A stretch of DNA of 13,484 bases from contig CAJKEB010000048.1 in assembly GCA_905198865.1 (NCBI GenBank), positions 1 through 13,484 of the forward strand. The letters are read 5' to 3'. This DNA comes from an uncultured Eubacteriales bacterium (lineage in GTDB: Bacteria; Bacillota; Clostridia; Monoglobales; Monoglobaceae). The notes below the pieces were generated by a model, which saw nothing but the letters and a program-made list of their open reading frames with translations, was not told the DNA's origin and ran no database searches. Made by a program: the position numbers and the translations under genes. Positions 7,901-13,484 of this stretch are shown here, piece by piece; the first letter of the stretch is position 1, and each line of letters opens with the position of its first letter.

Positions 7901-8779
7901 CGTATGAATATAGGACAGGTGCTTGAGGTTCATTTGGGCTATGCCGCAAAGGCTCTCGGCTGGAAGGTTGCAACCCCGGTGTTCGACGGCGCAACCGAGG
8001 ACGATATTATGGAAGCCCTTAAGCAGGCAGGATATAACGAGGACGGTAAGAGCGTTCTGTATGATGGAAGAACAGGCGAGCCGTTTGATAACAGAGTTAC
8101 TGTCGGATACATGCACATGCTTAAGCTTGCGCATTTGGTCGATGACAAAATTCATGCCCGCTCAACCGGACCTTATTCGCTTGTAACCCAGCAGCCGCTC
8201 GGCGGTAAAGCGCAGTTCGGCGGTCAGCGTTTCGGTGAGATGGAGGTTTGGGCGCTCGAGGCATACGGCGCAGCTTATACGCTCCAGGAAATACTGACGG
8301 TTAAGTCCGATGACGTTGTAGGTCGTGTAAAGACATACGAAGCAATTGTTAAGGGTGAAAACGTTCCCGAACCGGGTGTGCCTGAATCGTTCAAGGTACT
8401 CATTAAAGAATTGCAGAGCCTTGCGCTTGATATCAAGGTGCTTGACGGTGACGGTAACGAAGTTGTTCTTAAGGATTCGCTTGATGATGACGACATAGAA
8501 GAGCTGCCGGTTAACATTGCAGGATATGAGGAGTCGGATGATATTGCACCTCAGAACCTGGATAATGACGAGGATGATGATTTGCTTATTGATGACGCAG
8601 ATGAGGATGAAGACGAGAATGTAGATGTAATCGATGAGGTTACGCAAATTCTTGCAACTCCGTCAAGCGAGATGTCAACCGGTGAAATGTCGTTTGATAA
8701 CAGTGATAACGCTGAATCCCTTGAAGAACTCAGGGCAGCGGAAGATTTTGATGATGAGGACGACGATGATATTTTTTAA
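4946..8779 (+). CDS. rpoB: DNA-directed RNA polymerase subunit beta
   Basis: Beta subunit of the cytoplasmic core RNA polymerase; with beta-prime it forms the catalytic cleft and contacts rifampicin. The product is 1277 residues, compared with roughly 1150-1250 in most relatives. The start is set by the ribosome site at 4929-4939. Family landmarks appear in order: FIINGAERVIVSQLVRAPSV near the N-terminus; the rifampicin region GSSQLSQFMDQINPLGELTH (residues 492-511) and KRRLSALGPGGLSRERAG; CPIETPEGPNIGLI; WEGYNYEDAILISEE; GDKMAGRHGNKGVVSRILP; and the C-terminal clamp segment GGQRFGEMEVWALEAYGAA. After the last conserved segment (SFKVLIKELQSLALDIKVL) comes an acidic tail, residues 1177-1277, with 44 Asp or Glu in 101 residues, one Arg and no Lys. 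rpoC follows after 154 nt. Identification is certain. Confidence 0.99.
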   Translation: MVHPVKLGENTRMSYGKINEVMEMPNLIEIQTNSYKWFLDEGLKEVFHDISPITDYAGNLVLEFIDYRLESTPKYDIEECKERDATYAAPLRVKVRLKNKESGEVKEQEIFMGEFPLMTPSGTFIINGAERVIVSQLVRAPSVYFSQDYDKIGKKLFSSQVIPNRGAWLEYETDSNDIYYVRIDRTRKIPVTVLIRALGYGTDAEITELFGEDERLLATMEKDTTKTHEEGLLEVYRRLRPGEPPTVDSAQALISSTFFDPKRYDMAKVGRYKYNKKLMLSDRVTGQIAAEDIFSPVTGEQLCEAGQKITKELAHELEVHAVNEVVLDCDGKQTKVISNNMVDMPEYINCKMGIELEYNPRECGITERVRRSILDEIIDQYPEVNSDEFKAVIEERRDELQPRHVLTDDIISSMSYICNLANGVGSVDDIDHLGNRRIRSVGELLQNQFRIGLSRMERVVRERMTTSDLDTITPQTLINVRPVTSAIKEFFGSSQLSQFMDQINPLGELTHKRRLSALGPGGLSRERAGYEVRDVHHSHYGRMCPIETPEGPNIGLINSLSGFAKVNEYGFIETPYRRVDQEKGIVTDEVTYMTADFEEGFYVAQANEPLNEDGSFVNKKIVTRYKDEFIEVPPNRVDYMDVSPRQVTSIATAMIPFLENDDANRALMGSNMQRQAVPLLVPESPIIGTGMEYKAAKDSGVCVLAKRAGEVTYVSATKIVIRTEDGDTDTYKMVKFTRSNQGMCINQKPIVSKGQVVKKDQIIADGPSTKNGEIGLGRNIRMAFMTWEGYNYEDAILISEELVKEDVFTSIHIEEHEADARDTKLGPEEITRDIPNVGEDALKDLDERGIIRIGAEVESGDILVGKVTPKGETELTAEERLLRAIFGEKAREVRDTSLRVPHGEYGIIVDVKVFTRANGDELPPGVNQVVRCYIAQKRKISVGDKMAGRHGNKGVVSRILPVEDMPFLPDGTPLQIVLNPLGVPSRMNIGQVLEVHLGYAAKALGWKVATPVFDGATEDDIMEALKQAGYNEDGKSVLYDGRTGEPFDNRVTVGYMHMLKLAHLVDDKIHARSTGPYSLVTQQPLGGKAQFGGQRFGEMEVWALEAYGAAYTLQEILTVKSDDVVGRVKTYEAIVKGENVPEPGVPESFKVLIKELQSLALDIKVLDGDGNEVVLKDSLDDDDIEELPVNIAGYEESDDIAPQNLDNDEDDDLLIDDADEDEDENVDVIDEVTQILATPSSEMSTGEMSFDNSDNAESLEELRAAEDFDDEDDDDIF
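8474..8776 (+). other. Acidic low-complexity C-terminal tail of RpoB
   Basis: Codons 1177-1277 encode a tail that begins DSLDDDDIEE and ends DDEDDDDIF. I count 44 acidic residues in 101, one arginine and no lysine or histidine. It lies beyond the last conserved beta-subunit segment, so it is an extension and not part of the catalytic fold. It is probably disordered. Clostridial RpoB proteins often have shorter acidic ends, so it may be an enlarged version of a family habit. Confidence 0.85.
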
Positions 8780-8933
8780 TGCATAATTATAAAAGGTGTT
8801 ATTATCTAAATATAATTTAAGCTTAAGGAATAATAATCCGAGCCGTTTTACATGGTTATTGTTTTTAGTAGATTTGTTTGTCAGACTCACGGCAGGCAGA
8901 AATTGAAAAAGTGAGTAGAAAGGCATGGTCGTT
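8780..8933 (+). other. rpoB-rpoC spacer, no gene
   Basis: A 154-nt AT-rich spacer. A weak stem pairs AATAATC (8832-8838) with GGTTATT (8854-8860), followed by GTTTTT, but its GC content is too low for a convincing terminator. No near-consensus promoter is visible. Cotranscription of rpoB and rpoC is therefore the simplest reading. Confidence 0.6.
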
Positions 8934-11900
8934 ATGGGCGAATATCAAAATTTTGAAGCTATCCAAATCGGACTTGCTTCGCCTGAAAAAATCAGAGAAT
9001 GGTCAAGAGGTGAAGTCAAGAAACCCGAAACTATAAATTACAGAACACTCAAGCCCGAAAAGGACGGATTGTTCTGCGAGAGAATATTCGGACCGCAGAA
9101 GGACTGGGAATGTCACTGCGGTAAGTACAAGCGCGTTCGTTACAAGGGCGTTGTTTGTGACCGCTGCGGCGTTGAAGTAACACGCAGTAAGGTGAGACGT
9201 GAGCGCATGGGCCATATTGAGCTTGCTGTTCCCGTTTCACATATTTGGTATTTCAAGGGTATCCCGTCACGAATGGGTCTTATTCTTGATATATCTCCTC
9301 GCGCACTTGAAAAAGTATTGTATTTCGGCGCATATATTGTAATTGATCCGGGCAATACCGGTCTTATGAAAAATCAGATATTGAGCGAGAAGGAATATAC
9401 CGAGAACCGTGAAAAGTACGGAGATATGTTCCGTGCAGGCATGGGTGCGGAATCTATTCTTGAGATGCTCAGAGAAATTGACCTTGAAGAGCTTTATCAG
9501 GAACTCAAAAGTGATCTGGAAGGCGCAAAGGGTCAGAAGAAAATCAGAACAGTCAGACGTCTTGAGGTAGTAGAAGCATTTCGTCATTCGGGCAATAAGC
9601 CTGAATGGATGATACTTACGGTTATTCCTGTTATCCCGCCTGAAATCAGACCTATGGTTCAGCTTGACGGCGGCAGATTTGCAACAAGCGACCTCAACGA
9701 TTTATACAGACGTGTTATAAACAGAAATAACAGACTTAAGAGACTCCTTGATCTGGGAGCTCCGGATATTATTGTAAGAAACGAAAAGAGAATGCTCCAG
9801 GAAGCTGTTGACGCACTCATCGATAACGGCAGACGCGGTAGACCGGTAACTGGTCCCGGAAACAGACCGCTCAAGTCCCTGTCTGATATGCTCAAGGGTA
9901 AGCAGGGTCGTTTCCGTCAGAACCTCTTGGGTAAGCGTGTTGACTATTCAGGTCGTTCAGTTATCGTTGTCGGACCTGAGCTTAAGATTTATCAGTGCGG
10001 CCTTCCGAAGAAGATGGCGCTTGAGCTGTTCAAGCCTTTTGTGATGAAAAAGCTTGTTCAGGATGGTCTTGCGCATAACATTAAGTCCGCAAAGCGTATG
10101 GTTGAGCGTGTGCGTCCGGAGGTATGGGATGTTCTTGAAGATGTAATCGCTGACCACCCTGTTCTTCTGAACCGTGCGCCTACGCTTCACAGACTCGGTA
10201 TCGAAGCGTTTGAGCCTGTGCTTGTCGAGGGTAAGGCGCTTAAGCTTCATCCTCTTGTTTGTACAGCGTTCAATGCCGACTTTGACGGTGACCAGATGGC
10301 TGTTCACCTTCCGTTGTCTGCCGAGGCGCAGGCAGAGGCAAGATTCCTTATGCTTTCGGCAAATAACCTGATTAAGCCTCAGGATGGTAAGCCGGTAACA
10401 GTTCCGACACAGGATATGGTTCTCGGTTCGTATTACCTTACGCTTAAGGACGACACAGAGCTTGGCTCTCCGTATGAGGAGGACGGACAAACAATATACA
10501 GAGTTTTCAGTTCACCTACAGAAGCTAAGCTTGCATATGTAAATAAGGCTGTCGGTCTCCACGCGCCGATTAAGGTTCGTGTAAGCAAGGAGATAAACGG
10601 CGAAGTTAAAACAGGAATTATTGACGCAACAGTCGGCAGACTCATATTCAACGAGAAGATTCCGCAGGATCTTGGCTTTGTTGACAGAACAGACCCGGAT
10701 AAGGTTCTTGACCTTGAGATTGGGGACGATGTGCTTAAAAAGCCCGATATTAAGCGTGTGATTGGCGATAACGTTGAACCCGGCGTTGATAAGAAGCTTT
10801 TAGGTAAGATTATAAACGCAAATATTAAGGTTCACGGTATCACGGAAACAGCTACATTGCTTGATGATGTTAAGGCTATGGGCTATAAGTATTCTACTAT
10901 CGGAGCTATTACTGTCGGCGTATCTGATATGGAGATTCCTGAGCAGAAGGCTCAGTACCTTAAAGAAGCCGAAGAGGAAATCGATAAGGTTACAAGAAAC
11001 TTCAGACGCGGTCTCTTGACTGACGAAGAGAGATACCAAAAGGTTATCGGAATATGGAACTCGACCTCTGATAAGGTTACAACTGCGCTGATGGATAACC
11101 TGAAGCAGTTGAATCCGATTTACATGATGGCTAATTCGGGTGCCCGCGGAAGTGTTAACCAGATTCGTCAGCTTGCCGCAATGCGTGGTCTTATGGCTGA
11201 TACACAGGGTAGAACAATAGAAATTCCTATTCGAGCTAACTTCCGTGAGGGACTTAACGTACTTGAGTACTTTATCTCAACTCACGGTGCAAGAAAAGGT
11301 CTTACAGATACGGCACTCAGAACTGCCGACTCAGGTTACCTTACACGACGTCTGGTAGACGTTTCTCAGGACGTTATTGTGCGTGAGGACGACTGCGGTA
11401 CAGATGACGGTATCATAGTATCCGACATTATGGACGGCAATGAAGTTATTGAGCCGCTTGTTGACAGACTTGAAGGCAGAACAATAATCGGTGACCTTGT
11501 TTCGCCTGAGACCGGCGAGATAGTCGCACATGACGGTGAGATGATTACTCACGACAAGGCTGCCGCTATTGTCAAAGCTGGAATTAAAGAAGTAAAAATC
11601 CGTTCTGTGGTTAAATGCCGCAGTAAGGTTGGTATATGTTCAAAGTGTTACGGTATGAACCTTGCAACTAGCAAGATGGTTGACATCGGTGAGGCTGTTG
11701 GTATTATTGCTGCACAGTCAATCGGTGAACCGGGTACGCAGCTGACAATGAGAACGTTCCATGCCGGCGGTGTTGCACAGGGCGACGATATTACGCAAGG
11801 TCTGCCTCGTGTCGAAGAGCTTTTTGAGGCTCGTAAGCCGAAGGGTGTTGCTATTGTTACTGAGGGCAGCGGTGTTGTTCAGATCAGTGAGGCAAAGCAA

Positions 11901-12560
11901 AAGAGAGAGATCACTGTAACAAATCAGGAAACCGGTGAAACTTTCACTTATCTTATCCCGTTCGGTTCAAGAATTAAGGTTCATGAGGGTGACATTGTTG
12001 AAGCCGGTGACCCAATCACAGAGGGTTCGCTTAATCCGCATGACATCATGGACATCAAGGGCGAAACTGCCGTACAGAATTACTTTATTCAGGAAGTACA
12101 GCGCGTTTACAGACTTCAGGGTGTTGATATCAACGATAAGCATATTGAGGTTATTGTCCGTCAGATGATGCACAAGGTTAAAATCGAGGATCCGGGTGAG
12201 ACAGATTTGCTCACAGGCTCACTTGTCAATGTCTATGACCTTGAGAAGATTAACGAAAAGGTAATTGCAGAGGGCAAGGAACCTGCAAAATATACGGTTC
12301 AGCTCATGGGTATTACCAAGGCGGCACTTGCAACAGAATCATTCCTGTCTGCCGCATCATTCCAGGAGACAACAAGAGTTCTCACTGATGCAGCAATCAA
12401 AGGTAAGACAGACCCGTTGGTAGGTCTTAAAGAGAATGTTATTATCGGTAAGCTTGTTCCTGCCGGAACAGGTATGCAGCAGTATAACAACATTGATGTA
12501 TATCCGAGCTACGGCAATGTTGCAGCCGACCAGAATACTATCGTTGACCTTGATGACTAA
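8934..12560 (+). CDS. rpoC: DNA-directed RNA polymerase subunit beta-prime
   Basis: Beta-prime subunit of core RNA polymerase; it carries the active-site magnesium and the DNA clamp. The product is 1208 residues, close to the usual Firmicutes length (about 1200). I prefer ATG 8934 (MGEYQNFEAIQIG) because AGAAAGG (8917-8923) is 10 nt away. ATG 8925 is in frame but only 1 nt from that element; it would add MVV. N-terminal zinc ligands are C60, C62, C75 and C78. RPVTGPGNRPLKSLSDMLKG and QGRFRQNLLGKRVDYSGRSV lead to the catalytic loop NADFDGDQ (residues 447-454; Asp 449, 451, 453). The second zinc site is C821, C895, C902 and C905. GEPGTQLTMRTFHAGGVA (trigger-loop region) follows, and the C-terminus contains TRVLTDAAIKGKTDPLVGLK. 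No large insertion or intein is present. The gene ends 13 nt before a strong terminator. Confidence 0.99.
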   Translation: MGEYQNFEAIQIGLASPEKIREWSRGEVKKPETINYRTLKPEKDGLFCERIFGPQKDWECHCGKYKRVRYKGVVCDRCGVEVTRSKVRRERMGHIELAVPVSHIWYFKGIPSRMGLILDISPRALEKVLYFGAYIVIDPGNTGLMKNQILSEKEYTENREKYGDMFRAGMGAESILEMLREIDLEELYQELKSDLEGAKGQKKIRTVRRLEVVEAFRHSGNKPEWMILTVIPVIPPEIRPMVQLDGGRFATSDLNDLYRRVINRNNRLKRLLDLGAPDIIVRNEKRMLQEAVDALIDNGRRGRPVTGPGNRPLKSLSDMLKGKQGRFRQNLLGKRVDYSGRSVIVVGPELKIYQCGLPKKMALELFKPFVMKKLVQDGLAHNIKSAKRMVERVRPEVWDVLEDVIADHPVLLNRAPTLHRLGIEAFEPVLVEGKALKLHPLVCTAFNADFDGDQMAVHLPLSAEAQAEARFLMLSANNLIKPQDGKPVTVPTQDMVLGSYYLTLKDDTELGSPYEEDGQTIYRVFSSPTEAKLAYVNKAVGLHAPIKVRVSKEINGEVKTGIIDATVGRLIFNEKIPQDLGFVDRTDPDKVLDLEIGDDVLKKPDIKRVIGDNVEPGVDKKLLGKIINANIKVHGITETATLLDDVKAMGYKYSTIGAITVGVSDMEIPEQKAQYLKEAEEEIDKVTRNFRRGLLTDEERYQKVIGIWNSTSDKVTTALMDNLKQLNPIYMMANSGARGSVNQIRQLAAMRGLMADTQGRTIEIPIRANFREGLNVLEYFISTHGARKGLTDTALRTADSGYLTRRLVDVSQDVIVREDDCGTDDGIIVSDIMDGNEVIEPLVDRLEGRTIIGDLVSPETGEIVAHDGEMITHDKAAAIVKAGIKEVKIRSVVKCRSKVGICSKCYGMNLATSKMVDIGEAVGIIAAQSIGEPGTQLTMRTFHAGGVAQGDDITQGLPRVEELFEARKPKGVAIVTEGSGVVQISEAKQKREITVTNQETGETFTYLIPFGSRIKVHEGDIVEAGDPITEGSLNPHDIMDIKGETAVQNYFIQEVQRVYRLQGVDINDKHIEVIVRQMMHKVKIEDPGETDLLTGSLVNVYDLEKINEKVIAEGKEPAKYTVQLMGITKAALATESFLSAASFQETTRVLTDAAIKGKTDPLVGLKENVIIGKLVPAGTGMQQYNNIDVYPSYGNVAADQNTIVDLDD

Positions 12561-12573
12561 TTTATATAAACAC

Positions 12574-12605
12574 AAAACGGCACGATTTTTTCGTGCCGTT
12601 TTTTT
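12574..12605 (+). terminator. Strong intrinsic terminator of rpoBC
   Basis: AAAACGGCACGA (12574-12585) pairs perfectly with TCGTGCCGTTTT (12591-12602) around a five-T loop, and the T-run continues to 12605. The 12-bp stem with its U-tract begins 13 nt after the rpoC stop. On the opposite strand the hairpin has a shorter T-run, so it acts mainly on the plus strand. Confidence 0.95.
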
Positions 12606-12676
12606 GACTTCAGATTAGTGTGTTATGTTTATAGAAAATCAGAGATTGAAAAATATAAAAATTTTCAAAAAAAGTA

Positions 12677-12705
12677 TTGACAAGATGGGAAAAAGGTGAT
12701 AATAT
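12677..12705 (+). promoter_or_regulatory. Tandem promoter P1, rRNA-like
   Basis: TTGACA (12677-12682), a 17-nt spacer and TAATAT (12700-12705), with TGA directly before the -10 (extended -10). AATTTTCAAAAAAAG lies just upstream as a likely UP element. A short stem CTGTC (12713-12717) with GACAG (12725-12729) sits at the expected transcript start near 12712. Confidence 0.85.
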
Positions 12706-12790
12706 AACAAAGCTGTCGCGAAAAGACAGAGGCATCCCTGAGTAAAATGAGAGAGAACGAAGAATTTTTAAAAAAGATTGAAAAAAGTTC

Positions 12791-12819
12791 TTGACAAAGA
12801 GGCAGAGATGTGATAATAT
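12791..12819 (+). promoter_or_regulatory. Tandem promoter P2, rRNA-like
   Basis: TTGACA (12791-12796), a 17-nt spacer and TAATAT (12814-12819), again preceded by TGA. The hexamers, spacer length and extended element are the same as in P1, 114 bp upstream. An A-rich tract precedes it. A stem TCCC-GTTC-GGGA (12828-12839) lies at the expected transcript start near 12826. Confidence 0.88.
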
Positions 12820-12884
12820 ATAAAAGTTCCCGTTCGGGACACCGCAGAAAAAGACAGAAAGTCAAAGAAAAATTTCAAAAAAAG

Positions 12885-12913
12885 TTGAAAAAAGATGTAA
12901 AAAAAGTTATGCT
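12885..12913 (+). promoter_or_regulatory. Weak third promoter-like element P3
   Basis: TTGAAA (12885-12890) and TATGCT (12908-12913) have a 17-nt spacer and follow AATTTCAAAAAAAG, which resembles the tract before P1. Both hexamers deviate from consensus, so this may be a degenerate copy of the same unit or a chance match. Confidence 0.35.
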
Positions 12914-12929
12914 GAAAATCGGAAGGCGC

Positions 12930-13019
12930 GCACTGTAAAAGGGAGGGGCGCAAATACAGTGCTGTGGCTGTAAGCTGGCTTTTCGATTAAAGCACTCTTG
13001 AGAGCCGGCATGCGGCGGA
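12930..13019 (+). promoter_or_regulatory. Two inverted repeats in the leader of the AIM24-family gene
   Basis: GCACTGTA (12930-12937) is perfectly complementary to TACAGTGC (12955-12962), with a 17-nt loop that includes the purine run GGGAGGGG. A second pair, GCTGGCT (12974-12980) with AGCCGGC (13013-13019), contains one G-U pair. In RNA these would form two successive stem-loops 35-125 nt before the start codon. They match no riboswitch class I recognise. Confidence 0.45.
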
Positions 13020-13055
13020 ACCGTAGACAACAAAACAACGAAGAGAGGGAAAAAT

Positions 13056-13484
13056 ATGTATCGCGTATCCAATTTTACCGACAATGATGACGTTAAAACA
13101 CTTGATCAAAAAGGGCCCTTCACCGTTATTGAATACCAAAGGGACCTGAGCGTGACGCCGGGTTCGGCTGTCACGGCTTTTTACTGTGCTCAGATGAACG
13201 TAAAAAAGCGGCAGGTCATATGTGATTTGAATCATGCGAATATTACCATCCAGGCCGGGGCCATGCAGTGGATGCTGGGCAATGTCAGCGCGACCACAGG
13301 AATCAAAGGCGTTGGGGACCTTTTCGGAAAAGCTGTACGGGGCAAGGTGACGGGGGAATCTGCGATCAAGCCGGAATATACCGGCAGCGGTATGCTTGTT
13401 TTGGAACCTACCTATAAGCACCTCCTGCTGATGGATGCGGCCGATTGGGGCGGCTCTGTGGTGCTGGACGACGGCTTGTTTCTT
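13056..13484 (+). CDS. AIM24-family protein (DUF124), C-terminus beyond window
   Basis: ATG 13056 follows GAGAGGGA (13043-13050) at good spacing, and 143 codons remain open to the right edge. The sequence (MYRVSNFTDNDDVKTLDQKG, then IEYQRDLSV, QAGAMQWMLGNV, GDLFGKAVRGKVTGES, LVLEPTYKHLLLMD) matches the AIM24/DUF124 family of small beta-rich proteins. These are often annotated as resembling the tryptophan RNA-binding attenuator protein by fold. The bacterial function is not settled. There is no signal peptide or membrane segment in the visible part, so it is probably cytoplasmic. It is driven by the strong tandem promoters upstream and insulated from rpoC by the terminator. Its codons use more GGG, CGG and CTG than rpoBC, which may reflect lower expression or a different origin. 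Confidence 0.85.
   Translation, partial: MYRVSNFTDNDDVKTLDQKGPFTVIEYQRDLSVTPGSAVTAFYCAQMNVKKRQVICDLNHANITIQAGAMQWMLGNVSATTGIKGVGDLFGKAVRGKVTGESAIKPEYTGSGMLVLEPTYKHLLLMDAADWGGSVVLDDGLFL

Larger units (their letters stand above)
12606..13055 (+). other. Gene-free promoter and leader region upstream of the AIM24-family gene
   Basis: About 450 nt without a coding frame. It contains two strong tandem promoters (12677-12705, 12791-12819), a weaker third (12885-12913), A-tract-rich near-repeats before each of them, short hairpins at the presumed transcript starts, and two longer inverted repeats near the gene. No tRNA cloverleaf or rRNA sequence is seen. Confidence 0.75.

Noticed and set aside
8832..8865. 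Terminator between rpoB and rpoC
   Set aside because: The stem is short and AT-rich with one G-U pair, and a terminator here would uncouple two subunits needed in equal amounts.
4946..12560. Intein or large insertion in rpoB or rpoC
   Set aside because: Conserved motifs occur in the normal order and spacing. Extra RpoB length is explained by the C-terminal acidic tail.
12820..13055. 16S rRNA, tRNA or other known stable RNA after the rRNA-like promoters
   Set aside because: No 16S 5' end, cloverleaf or known stable-RNA motif can be read here, and a protein gene with a good ribosome site begins at 13056.

Overview
The window looks like chromosomal DNA from a low-to-mid GC Gram-positive anaerobe of the class Clostridia, probably a gut or rumen plant-fibre degrader and possibly a metagenome-derived contig. 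The reasons are the Firmicutes-type RpoB and RpoC sequences, the AGAGG-type ribosome binding sites, near-consensus sigma-A promoters with A-rich upstream tracts, and a large secreted pectate lyase with proline-threonine linkers. The genus cannot be fixed from the sequence alone. A pectin-specialised clostridium would fit, but that is inference.

Layout. Positions 1-4427 (minus strand) are one uninterrupted open reading frame that runs off the left edge. Its first ~1200 residues are a secreted multidomain family-1 pectate lyase: signal peptide, parallel beta-helix lyase, Ig-like and carbohydrate-binding-like modules, and a repetitive Pro-Thr linker. Its last ~270 residues are the N-terminal part of a cytosolic AMP-forming acyl-CoA synthetase. 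No stop or frameshift separates them. The pairing makes no obvious biological sense, and leucine codon use changes across the join, so the most likely explanation is an in-frame assembly chimera or recombination joint.

Positions 4428-4945 are a divergent intergenic region with a putative minus-strand promoter for the lyase, a strong extended -10 promoter for rpoB, and a leader of about 235 nt carrying a terminator-like hairpin just before the rpoB ribosome binding site. rpoB (4946-8779) and rpoC (8934-12560) follow and encode the catalytic beta and beta-prime subunits of RNA polymerase. They end at a strong intrinsic terminator (12574-12605). The usual neighbours (rplJ and rplL upstream, rpsL and rpsG downstream) are absent, so rpoBC appears to be a self-contained transcription unit here. 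RpoB carries a ~101-residue, very acidic C-terminal tail.

Positions 12606-13055 have no gene. They hold two strong, nearly identical tandem promoters of the stable-RNA (rRNA-like) type, a weaker third one, and a structured leader. These lead into an AIM24-family gene (13056 to the right edge, incomplete) rather than a 16S rRNA gene.

I found no tRNA, rRNA, CRISPR array, transposase or phage gene. The most noteworthy items are the lyase/ligase fusion joint, the rRNA-like tandem promoters in front of a protein gene, the isolated rpoBC unit with its leader, and the acidic RpoB tail.
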